A DNA stretch of 64,000 nt from assembly GCA_000171875.1 (NCBI GenBank), contig ABHI01000007.1, forward strand, positions 1 to 64,000, written 5' to 3'. Shown here one piece after another: positions 56,321 through 64,000 of the stretch. The notes under the pieces were generated by a model, which ran no database searches, was not told where the DNA came from, and saw nothing but the letters and a program-made list of their open reading frames with translations. This stretch comes from Flavobacteriales bacterium ALC-1. Lineage in GTDB: Bacteria; Bacteroidota; Bacteroidia; Flavobacteriales; Flavobacteriaceae. A program made the translations under genes and the position numbers. Within the stretch, counting starts at the first letter, position 1, and each line of letters starts with the position of its first letter.

Positions 56321-57223
56321 ATGAGTAATTATCAATTTTCACTTGCCAATAGAGTGAATGTAAATATTTCAGGACTTTTATCAAAAAGCTGTTTCAACTT
56401 TATAACCCTAATATATAAGAATTTTGATAAGCCCTTAAAAGAGCCAAAGTCTGTTTTAAATGTCGTAATTACTAACAAAACGCCTAAGATAGAAAATACC
56501 ACTTCATTAGGAAAAGACTGTATTGCTAATGACAAAACCATAGTGTTTAACACAGGCCATTTTATTACTAAAACGGATAAAGGATATAATTTAGGAGTGC
56601 CTACAAAAGTAAAGAGAGGAAGAATACCATTTAAAAGAATTACTTCTGGCAGACATATTACGGATGAATTAATAGAGCCTTTTATACAAATTTTATTATT
56701 AGAGTCTAATGCAACATTTGTGCACGCATCAAGTATATTTTATAATGATAAAGTAGATGTACTAATGGGCTGGAGAGGTACAGGTAAGACAAACGCTATT
56801 CTTAAAGAATTAAACACTAAAGAAATATGGTCTGATGATTTATCTATAATTGACGCAGATGGATTTGTTTATCCATACCTTAGACCTATTAGGCTTTATT
56901 CATATAATTTACCACTAATTGATAAGAGCTATAGATCAAAACATAGACTTGATGTTAAAAAGTATATTACACCGCCATGGCGGCCTGTTCATTACTTACC
57001 GCTTAAAAACAAAAATACTTTAAATAAAGCTAAGCTTAATAAATTGTATTATTTAAACCGCCCTAATGGGTTAAATTTACCAAAAGATGCTGAGGAGATT
57101 ATGGATTTTGAGCAACTATTTTTTGATCATTATAAAATAATAATGAAGCATTTAGGAATTTTAAAAAAAAGTAATTCTATTGAAAATATTTTAAGATCCG
57201 CATGTAGCTTAAAGAATTCTTAA
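56321..57223 (+). CDS. HPr-kinase-like P-loop protein B
   Basis: The 300-residue protein has the full HprK-like core: ATFVHASSIFYNDKVDVLMG (His135), Walker A GWRGTGKT at 150-157, and EIWSDDLSIIDADG with the acidic pair at 172-173. The C-terminal part (about 195-300) is basic and unrecognised. It differs from protein A beyond this core, so it is not a simple recent duplicate. Relatives called HprK-related kinases are found in capsule and exopolysaccharide loci; their substrates are unknown. The gene begins immediately after the stop of protein A. Confidence 0.75.
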   Translation: MSNYQFSLANRVNVNISGLLSKSCFNFITLIYKNFDKPLKEPKSVLNVVITNKTPKIENTTSLGKDCIANDKTIVFNTGHFITKTDKGYNLGVPTKVKRGRIPFKRITSGRHITDELIEPFIQILLLESNATFVHASSIFYNDKVDVLMGWRGTGKTNAILKELNTKEIWSDDLSIIDADGFVYPYLRPIRLYSYNLPLIDKSYRSKHRLDVKKYITPPWRPVHYLPLKNKNTLNKAKLNKLYYLNRPNGLNLPKDAEEIMDFEQLFFDHYKIIMKHLGILKKSNSIENILRSACSLKNS

Positions 57224-57269
57224 ATAAACAAATAGTCGATGCCAGAAAGATTTAATTTAGAAAAAGATT

Positions 57270-58535
57270 ATGCGATATAATAAAGTGAAATTATATAAAC
57301 TTTTCTTCTTTATATTTCTTTTTGGTGTATCCATAGGAAATGTTATCCTTCAATTTGCTTCAATAGTTTTTCTTGGTTTAATTGGACTGTTTTTTATAAA
57401 AAGTAATAAGATTTTTTTCCCTATAAAGGATGTTTTTTACGTCTTGATGATTTTAATTTCTTTTATCCAAATTTTGTTTTTTTTCAATGAAGACTATTCC
57501 TTAAACTATGTTATTAACTCTTTAATCACAACATTTTTATGGGCTTTAATGCTCATGTGTTCTATAGTAATTGTTAGGTTAATTAGCACAATGTCTATGA
57601 GCGATATTGACGAAATTTTAATTATTTTTTTTAAAATAAATGTACTCTTTATCATTATTCAATATATAGGCCTGTCCATTAAGCACGTCTCTTTAATTCC
57701 TTTCTTGTCATCAATGGGAGCTGGAGACTTTATCAAAGGAGTTTTTACAAACTCTTCAGTTAATATGATAATACTATCATTTTTTTCAGTTTATTTTTTC
57801 TATACAAAAAAAATGCGTCTAGCAATTGTTGCCTTATTATGTATAAGCTTTACTACATACATGAGTGGTATCGTTTTATATATAGGCACAGTATTGTTAT
57901 TTGCTTTTTTCTATCTCCCCATTAAATTTAAGACAAGGATAGCTTTAGGTACAATTGTGGGTTTTTTAGTATTTAGTATTATTAGCCCCAAAAACATAGA
58001 ATATGTCAAATCCAATCTTACAAAAAAATTATTTGCAAAGAGAGATCAGGCAAGAAAAATAGTTTCTTTTGAGCAAACAATAGATTACTCGCTTGTTGAC
58101 GCCTCAAATTTTATTTTTGGTGCAGGTGCGGGGAAATTTTCATCCCGAACCGCTTTTATGACAGCAGGTGAATATGTAAGCTGGTATCCTGAAAGTTTAA
58201 TATACGCATCAGAAGAGTTTAATAATAATCATTTTGAGTTGTGGAATGAGAAAATATTAAGCAGACCCTATAAGGATGGAACGGCTAATCAGCCTTTTTC
58301 ATTTTACAATAAAATGATTGGAGAATATGGATTGATAGGTTTCATTATTTTTATTTTATTTTATCTATTCTATCCATTAAGAGGCTATAAAAAACTTACA
58401 TATGGCCGTTTGTTGTTGTTTTTGCTGCTAGCCTATTTTATTCTAGATTATTGGTTTGAGTATTTTACAGTAATTGTCTTTTTTGAAATATTTATGTACA
58501 TGGACATTCTAAGATATAAAAATGAAGAGGTATAG
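57270..58535 (+). CDS. O-antigen polymerase-like membrane protein (Wzy-like)
   Basis: This 421-residue polytopic membrane protein has 10-12 helices and a larger loop near residues 260-350 (VSFEQTIDYS... NNHFELWNEK) of the type seen in Wzy polymerases. No catalytic motif is diagnostic. Position in the locus between HprK-like genes and an O-antigen-ligase-like gene supports a polymerase role. Its end overlaps the next gene by 14 bp. Confidence 0.75.
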   Translation: MRYNKVKLYKLFFFIFLFGVSIGNVILQFASIVFLGLIGLFFIKSNKIFFPIKDVFYVLMILISFIQILFFFNEDYSLNYVINSLITTFLWALMLMCSIVIVRLISTMSMSDIDEILIIFFKINVLFIIIQYIGLSIKHVSLIPFLSSMGAGDFIKGVFTNSSVNMIILSFFSVYFFYTKKMRLAIVALLCISFTTYMSGIVLYIGTVLLFAFFYLPIKFKTRIALGTIVGFLVFSIISPKNIEYVKSNLTKKLFAKRDQARKIVSFEQTIDYSLVDASNFIFGAGAGKFSSRTAFMTAGEYVSWYPESLIYASEEFNNNHFELWNEKILSRPYKDGTANQPFSFYNKMIGEYGLIGFIIFILFYLFYPLRGYKKLTYGRLLLFLLLAYFILDYWFEYFTVIVFFEIFMYMDILRYKNEEV

Positions 58536-59730
58536 TATAGATAGTCTAAAGTATTACTCAATTATATTAGTTGCATTTACACTGCCTTTTCCAATGTTGG
58601 TGAACAACATTGCGATTTTTTTGATGCTTTTTATTATTATAATTAATGCCATTAAAACTAAATGTCGGTTCAAAATAAATAGCATAAGAGTGCTATTAAT
58701 ACTTATTTTTTTATCTAGTGTAATCACTATTATTTACTCCTGTGACTTGGGCTCTGGATTTAAAGTAATCGAAAAATATTTGTCGTTTATAATATTTCCC
58801 ATATTGTTACAATTTTCTAATATTGATAACAGAAAAACACAAGCGGTTAAATACACCTTTGTTTTTTCTGTTGTACTCGTTTTTTTCTATGCGCTACTTG
58901 TGGCGTGCTATAATTATTTAGACTCAGGAACTACAACAGTATTTAATTCAGAAAACTTAGTTTTAGAAAACAGATTTACTTATCATAGACTTATGGGGAA
59001 CGCCAACATTAGCGCCACTGTTTTTGCTTTATACTTAGTTTTATCTATTTCTATTTTGTTTGAAGCTTTTTTTATCAAGAGAGTATTAGCACATCGTTCA
59101 AAAGGTATTTTGTTAATGATCTTTTTAGTATTAGTAATTGCCGTAATGAACTCTTTTTCGGCATATTTAGCCTTAGGAATAATATTTTTATCTACTGTGT
59201 TTTATGTGAAAACTAAGGCTAAGTATTATTTGTTTTTTTTGATTCCCATAGCTCTATCATTGTTGTTTTTTAGTGATAAAGCAAAAGGAATCGATAAAGA
59301 TATTTTTAAATATAACTTAACAGATGATGTTCACAATAAAAACTGGAATTCATTAAATATCAGGTTAGCCAAATGGGAGTGCACACTTAGTGTTATTAAT
59401 GAAACATTCCCTCTTGGCACAGGTGTTGGTTGCGCGCAAAGCACACTCAATGAAAAGTATAAAGAATTAGGGTTTCAAGTTGGCTTGGATAAAAAATTTT
59501 CAACACACAACCAATACCTGCATTATCTATTAGAGAGCGGCATTATTACTTTTTCATTATTTTTATTATTGTTGCTGTATGGAATTTTTAATAGCATTAA
59601 GAAGAAAAATTACTTTTTGTACACGATTTTAATACTATTATCTATATCAAGTTTAACGGATAATTTCTTAATAGTTAATAAAGGCATTGTGTTTTTCACT
59701 TTCTTTATTTCTATAGCTGCAAAAGATTGA
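58522..59730 (+). CDS. O-antigen ligase-like (Wzy_C/WaaL family) membrane protein
   Basis: The 402-residue membrane protein with about 10 helices carries the PF04932-type signature in its large loop: NSLNIRLAKWECTLSVINE, PLGTGVGCAQSTL and STHNQYLHYLLESGI, where the THN-x-YL motif is typical. Members ligate or polymerise polysaccharide on lipid carriers. It overlaps the upstream polymerase-like gene, so the two may act together, one as polymerase and one as ligase. Which is which cannot be told from sequence. Confidence 0.82.
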   Translation: MKRYSIDSLKYYSIILVAFTLPFPMLVNNIAIFLMLFIIIINAIKTKCRFKINSIRVLLILIFLSSVITIIYSCDLGSGFKVIEKYLSFIIFPILLQFSNIDNRKTQAVKYTFVFSVVLVFFYALLVACYNYLDSGTTTVFNSENLVLENRFTYHRLMGNANISATVFALYLVLSISILFEAFFIKRVLAHRSKGILLMIFLVLVIAVMNSFSAYLALGIIFLSTVFYVKTKAKYYLFFLIPIALSLLFFSDKAKGIDKDIFKYNLTDDVHNKNWNSLNIRLAKWECTLSVINETFPLGTGVGCAQSTLNEKYKELGFQVGLDKKFSTHNQYLHYLLESGIITFSLFLLLLLYGIFNSIKKKNYFLYTILILLSISSLTDNFLIVNKGIVFFTFFISIAAKD

Positions 59731-59739
59731 TTTATTACT

Positions 59740-60843
59740 ATGAACAAAAAATCAAAAATCTTATTCCTAGTTCAATTACCACCACCTGTTCATGGAGTAT
59801 CTGTTGTCAATAAAAGTCTTTTAGAAAGTGATTTGGTGAGTTCTCAATTTAAAATTGAATCATTACCATTAGTTTTTGTAAAAAATATTAAAGATATAGG
59901 GAGGCCATCTCTGCTTAAAATTTGGTATCTACTTCTTACAATATTTAGCCTTATTAAGATTCTTATAAGTAAAAAAGTTGATTTGGTATATTTTACTATA
60001 TCACCTACAGGTTTCGCTTTTTATAGGGATATTATTTTCGTCTTTATTTTAAAAACTTTTAGAAAAAGATTAGTATATCACTTACACGGAAAAGGCATTA
60101 GAGAAAATGCCGAAAAGTCTAAAGCGAATAATTTCCTGTACAAATGGATGTTTAAAAACACAAGTGTTATAACCCTGTCAAAGGTTCTAAGTCTAGACAT
60201 TGAAACAGTTTACCGCCCAAAGCCGTATATTCTTAATAATGGTATTAAGAGAGTGGATATTGAAGAGCAAATTAACTCAGAATTAACAACATTTGTTTTT
60301 TTATCAAATCTAAACAAATCTAAAGGAATAAAAATTTTCTTAGATGCAATAAATACGACTCATAAAAATGGTTTTAGATTTAAGGCTAAAATAATTGGAA
60401 ATTCAAGCCAAGATTTTTCTATTGAGGATTTAAAAAAATATGTAACTGCCAATGATTTAAATAGCGTTGTTGAGATATTAGGCCCACAATATGGGAATGA
60501 TAAGTTTGCTCAGTTGGCGATGTCAGACGTATTAGTTTTCCCTACTCTAAATGATTGTTTTCCGCTATCAATTATTGAAGCAATGCAAATGAAATTATCT
60601 GTAATTTCAACACCCATTGGTGCTATACCAGAAATAATTGAAAATGGTATTAATGGTCAAATTTTATCAGAAAACAATAAAACAACAGTAAGTAAAGCCA
60701 TGATTAATTATATTAATAACCCATTTCTAGCCAAAGAATATGGACTAAATAATTATAATAAATTTATTCAGAAATATACTCAAGAAAAGTTTGAAGAGAA
60801 TTTTATTAAAATTATAAATAAGATTTTAACAAATCTTCGTTGA
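59740..60843 (+). CDS. Glycosyltransferase, GT-B fold (family 4-like)
   Basis: The 367-residue enzyme shows the start LFLVQLPPPVHGVSVVNKSL, the central FVFLSNLNKSKGI acceptor/donor hinge, and the donor-binding SIIEAMQMKLSVISTPIGAI with PEIIENGINGQIL, giving the E-x7-E-type motif of family 4 retaining transferases. It probably adds one sugar in assembly of the repeat unit; its donor is unknown. It lies 9 bp after the ligase-like gene. Confidence 0.88.
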   Translation: MNKKSKILFLVQLPPPVHGVSVVNKSLLESDLVSSQFKIESLPLVFVKNIKDIGRPSLLKIWYLLLTIFSLIKILISKKVDLVYFTISPTGFAFYRDIIFVFILKTFRKRLVYHLHGKGIRENAEKSKANNFLYKWMFKNTSVITLSKVLSLDIETVYRPKPYILNNGIKRVDIEEQINSELTTFVFLSNLNKSKGIKIFLDAINTTHKNGFRFKAKIIGNSSQDFSIEDLKKYVTANDLNSVVEILGPQYGNDKFAQLAMSDVLVFPTLNDCFPLSIIEAMQMKLSVISTPIGAIPEIIENGINGQILSENNKTTVSKAMINYINNPFLAKEYGLNNYNKFIQKYTQEKFEENFIKIINKILTNLR

Positions 60844-60875
60844 ATTATTTTTAAGTAAAATAGTAGAAAATAAAT

Positions 60876-62765
60876 ATGTGTGGAATAGTGGGATTCATAG
60901 GGTTCGATAACTTAAAAGAACTGGCAATTAATGCTAATAATGAGCAAAAACATAGAGGGCCAGACTCTCAAGATTTTTGGTGTGATGAGCATATTTCACT
61001 TGCTCATCAACGACTCTCAATAATTGACTTAAACGAAAGAGCTAACCAACCACTACATAAAGAGAATTTTGTTATTATTTATAATGGAGAGCTCTATAAT
61101 TATAAAATTTTAAAAGAATATTTAAAAATCACTTACGATTCTAAGTTTTCAACTGAATCCGATACCGAAGTGGTCTTAGAATATTATATTAACGAAAAAG
61201 AAAAGTGCCTAGAAAAATTTGAAGGCATGTTCTCTTTTGCAATTTATAACAAGACCACCAAAGAAACTTTTATAGCAAGAGATTGCTTTGGAATTAAACC
61301 GCTTTTTTACTCGATTATTGGTGAAAATATATGTTTTGCTTCGGAATTAAAATCTTTAACAGACGTAGAAGGGTTTGACAAAAACATAAATAAAAGGGCT
61401 TTGGTTGCATCTTTAAATTACTTATGGATTCCGGGCAATGAATCAATTTTTATGGGAACTCATAAATTACCACCTGCCCACTATATGATAATTTCTGATT
61501 ATAAGAAAATAAGCATTAAGAAGTATTGGAATTTGGCTGATAGTATTAATAACAACCTTAATGAAGATGAGGCTGTAGAAGGATTACAAAATGTTATCGA
61601 GGAAAGCATAGCAAGACATATGATTTCAGACGTACCTGTAAGTACTTTTTTAAGTGGAGGTATTGATTCCTCTCTAATATCTATTATTGCCTCAAAGCAT
61701 ATAGAAAAACTATCTACGTATACGATTACAACTAATCAAAAAGATAAGAAAGTTGAACAGATGCCAGACGATCAGAAATATGCTAGACTATTAGCAAATC
61801 GCCATAAGTTTGATTATAATGAAATTGAGATATCTCCAGATGTTGTAAAAATTTTACCAGAAATTGTAAAAACACTTGATGAACCAATAGGAGATCCAGC
61901 TGCCATCAACACTTACCTTATTTGTAAGAAAGCTCGAGAAAAAGGGGTTAAGGTATTATTATCTGGTATGGGAGCTGACGAAATCTTTTTTGGATATCAA
62001 AGACATAAGGCTTTGTTGTATGCAAAAAGATACAACCAATTACCTCAACTATTAAAATTTATAATAAAAAAAGCAGTTAACCTCTTGCCTGTAAAAATTT
62101 TTGGCAAAGGAATAATATTGACTAGGTGGGCTAAAAGATTTTTAAATTTCGCTTCATTACCTATAGATGAAGCATACATGAGGAGTTACTCTTATTATAA
62201 CAAAGGAGAATTAAAAGAATTGCTAAAAGATGTGGACAATATAGATATTGATTACATATTTAAACACCATAAAGTTACTTTTAATGAAAAATTTAAAGAT
62301 GATATTGTAAATCAAGTATGTAATACAGATATACAAATGTTTATGAATGGCTTAAATTTAACCTATACCGATAGGGCTTCTATGGCTGCTTCAGTAGAGG
62401 TTCGAGTGCCTTTTATAGACAAAAAGGTGGTGGAATATGCTATGTCTATACCAGCAAAATATAAGTTTAATAAAAACCAAACTAAATACATTTTAAAGAA
62501 AGCAGCGGAAAAACATCTTGATAAAGATATTATTTACAGAAAAAAAGCTTCATTTGGCGCTCCTATTAGATCATGGATTTCTAATGAATTAAAACCTATG
62601 GTTGATGATTTGTTATCCAAAGAGCGAATGAATAAAAGAGGAATTTTCAATTATGAGTTTGTTGCAAAGCTTATTGAGCGGGATAGATTAGGTAAAGAGG
62701 ATAATGCTTACCAAATTTATCAATTATTAACTATTGAATTATGGATGCAAGCATATGTTGATTAA
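60876..62765 (+). CDS. asnB: Glutamine-dependent asparagine synthase family
   Basis: The 629-residue protein has an N-terminal glutamine amidotransferase domain with the nucleophile Cys2 (MCGIVGFIG), YNGELYNYK and RDCFGIKPLFYS, followed by the synthetase domain with pyrophosphate-binding SGGIDSSLISI at about 259-269 and SGMGADEIFFGY. It converts aspartate to asparagine with ATP and Gln, or in polysaccharide loci amidates a sugar acid or other group. Presence inside this locus favours the latter role, but that is inference. Confidence 0.92.
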   Translation: MCGIVGFIGFDNLKELAINANNEQKHRGPDSQDFWCDEHISLAHQRLSIIDLNERANQPLHKENFVIIYNGELYNYKILKEYLKITYDSKFSTESDTEVVLEYYINEKEKCLEKFEGMFSFAIYNKTTKETFIARDCFGIKPLFYSIIGENICFASELKSLTDVEGFDKNINKRALVASLNYLWIPGNESIFMGTHKLPPAHYMIISDYKKISIKKYWNLADSINNNLNEDEAVEGLQNVIEESIARHMISDVPVSTFLSGGIDSSLISIIASKHIEKLSTYTITTNQKDKKVEQMPDDQKYARLLANRHKFDYNEIEISPDVVKILPEIVKTLDEPIGDPAAINTYLICKKAREKGVKVLLSGMGADEIFFGYQRHKALLYAKRYNQLPQLLKFIIKKAVNLLPVKIFGKGIILTRWAKRFLNFASLPIDEAYMRSYSYYNKGELKELLKDVDNIDIDYIFKHHKVTFNEKFKDDIVNQVCNTDIQMFMNGLNLTYTDRASMAASVEVRVPFIDKKVVEYAMSIPAKYKFNKNQTKYILKKAAEKHLDKDIIYRKKASFGAPIRSWISNELKPMVDDLLSKERMNKRGIFNYEFVAKLIERDRLGKEDNAYQIYQLLTIELWMQAYVD

Positions 62766-62800
62766 ATTTATTAATTAAAGTGATTTAACAGAATCGGTCA

Positions 62801-64000
62801 ATGAACAAAGTAATAATAAAAACGCAATTTAAATTATATTTTTTTTTAATAGTAATTGCTTTTATTGGGGACATATTTAGGCGCCTCGCAATGTATTCAA
62901 ATTTTAGTTTTACTAGATATACCACCTTATCTAAAATTATCTTTATTTCAGTTTCTTTTTTTTGTTTAGTTTTCTTTTATCGAAAATTTACTTTAAAAGA
63001 TAAATTAAAAGTTAACATAATTAAATTAATGTTATGCCTGTCTTTAATTTATGTTATTGGGCATTTTAATAGTAATAATTCTCTCTCTGTTCTATATGAA
63101 AATTTTGAATTCTTAGCTAAATATTTCTTTCTTCCCTACCTATTAATTTTATTCATAGACTTAAGAAACGATGGAATAGCAATTGAAAGGCTTATAAAGC
63201 TTTTTGAAGTTCTGTTTTTTATTAATCTAGGAGCAATCTTAGTTGGTTATGTTTTTAATGTTGATGTGTTTCAAGCATACGATAGTGGTAAACGTTTTGG
63301 TTATAAAGGGATTTATTCAATGTCTGGACAAACCAGTATTTATTTCATCTTAATGGCTTTATACTATTCACATAATTTAATATTAAAAAAATATGATCGT
63401 ATTGTTTTTCTTAAATTGGTTATAGTAATTTTTGGTTCGTTCTTAATAGGCACTAAGCGTATATATTTATTTGTACCAATTCTGATTATATATTATTTGT
63501 TTTTTTTAGGAGGATATAAAAAGAAAATCACATATCAATTTGGTATCCCAATATTCGCAGGCACATTTTTATTATTTCTATTAATTAAAAGAGACATACA
63601 ACGAACTTTTGATGTATTATATTCAATTTATGACACTAAAGGGTTTTTGTCAAGTTTAACATCTTATAGAAGTGATTTGCTTACAGAGATATATACAACT
63701 ACAATTGTAAATGACTGGACTTTCTTGAATTTCTTATTTGGTGGTTTAGACTTTAGGATTTTAAGAACAGAGATGGGTTTTGTAGACTTATTTTTGTTTT
63801 TTGGTCTAATTGGGTTTTTAATCTATTTATACTTTTATAGAATACTTTTTCAGTTCAAATTTTCTCATAGTTTTTATTGGTTCTTTTTAATATCGTTAAT
63901 TGTTATTGTTTTTTTCGCAGACGCTTTCATTTTAGAAGCAAATATCCCTATTTTGTTCTTATTATTGTGTTTTTATTTCTATAATCATGAGCAGGGTGAG
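62801..64000 (+). CDS. Polytopic membrane protein, polymerase/ligase-like, cut by right edge
   Basis: The frame opens with ATG 62801 and stays open for 400 codons to the last base of the window, so the end is missing. The protein is highly hydrophobic, with about 10 helices, and has a loop with FGGLDFRILRTEMGFVDLF near residue 310, as seen in Wzy-type polymerases or O-antigen ligases. It follows asnB by 35 bp in the same polysaccharide locus, making it the third polymerase/ligase-like membrane gene there. Role not distinguishable from the others. Confidence 0.72.
   Translation, partial: MNKVIIKTQFKLYFFLIVIAFIGDIFRRLAMYSNFSFTRYTTLSKIIFISVSFFCLVFFYRKFTLKDKLKVNIIKLMLCLSLIYVIGHFNSNNSLSVLYENFEFLAKYFFLPYLLILFIDLRNDGIAIERLIKLFEVLFFINLGAILVGYVFNVDVFQAYDSGKRFGYKGIYSMSGQTSIYFILMALYYSHNLILKKYDRIVFLKLVIVIFGSFLIGTKRIYLFVPILIIYYLFFLGGYKKKITYQFGIPIFAGTFLLFLLIKRDIQRTFDVLYSIYDTKGFLSSLTSYRSDLLTEIYTTTIVNDWTFLNFLFGGLDFRILRTEMGFVDLFLFFGLIGFLIYLYFYRILFQFKFSHSFYWFFLISLIVIVFFADAFILEANIPILFLLLCFYFYNHEQGE

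Noticed and set aside
1-64000. Insertion sequences or transposons
   Set aside because: No transposase frame or terminal inverted repeats with target duplications were recognised in the window.

Overview
The window is a chromosomal segment of a member of the Flavobacteriaceae (phylum Bacteroidota). The evidence is strongly AT-rich DNA, C-terminal type IX secretion (T9SS) sorting domains on secreted proteins, an ECF sigma/FecR/TonB-receptor signalling trio, Bacteroidota-specific families (DUF4175, DUF4837, DUF6909-like, GIN-domain DUF2807, PorT-like barrel), and promoters of the TANNTTTG type. The genus cannot be fixed from sequence reading alone.

Layout. 1-2718 (minus) is the 5' part of a very large unrecognised protein that runs off the left edge. 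It is divergent from a LexA/S24-type regulator (3065-3875), which is followed by rnpA, an S41 C-terminal protease and a double OmpA-domain protein. 6824-8622 (minus) carries an ElaA-like acetyltransferase, a zinc-type CDF transporter and rpiB. 8666-9301 is a 0.64 kb AT-rich non-coding block with palindromes and DnaA-box-like words, a candidate replication origin. 9302-15828 (plus) holds a repeat-rich T9SS surface protein, rnr, and small membrane or envelope genes. A tRNA-Cys and folB (minus) follow. 16464-27658 mixes an intradiol-dioxygenase-like lipoprotein, a CotH/lamin-tail T9SS protein, glnS, a band-7 protein, a PorT-like barrel, gltX and an AlkB-type membrane hydroxylase. 27810-33786 is DUF4175, ybeY and mnmG; mnmG is bracketed by two parS-like palindromes. 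33865-45015 carries a methyltransferase, an OmpH-like chaperone, the sigma/anti-sigma/TonB-receptor trio, holB, pgk, an MltD-like transglycosylase and a DUF4837 lipoprotein. From 45067 come tatA, an M23 peptidase, a GH3-like adenylating enzyme and a DUF6909-like protein. From 49459 to the right edge lies a surface-polysaccharide locus: Wzz-like protein, dTDP-L-rhamnose genes rfbB-A-C-D, a flippase, two adjacent HPr-kinase-like P-loop proteins, three polymerase/ligase-like membrane proteins (the last cut by the window edge), a glycosyltransferase and an asparagine-synthase homologue.

Two themes stand out. First, the left half (about 0-30 kb) contains at least nine genes whose conserved reading frame is broken by one or more one-base indels, mostly in A/T homopolymers; they include gltX, which should be essential. 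Sequencing or assembly error is the simplest explanation, and annotation of this half should be read through the breaks as done here. I saw no such break from 31.4 to 64 kb. Second, the two parS-like sites, together with rnpA and mnmG, suggest an origin-proximal location. The most open biological questions are the giant left-edge protein with the neighbouring S24 regulator, and the paired HprK-like proteins inside the polysaccharide locus.
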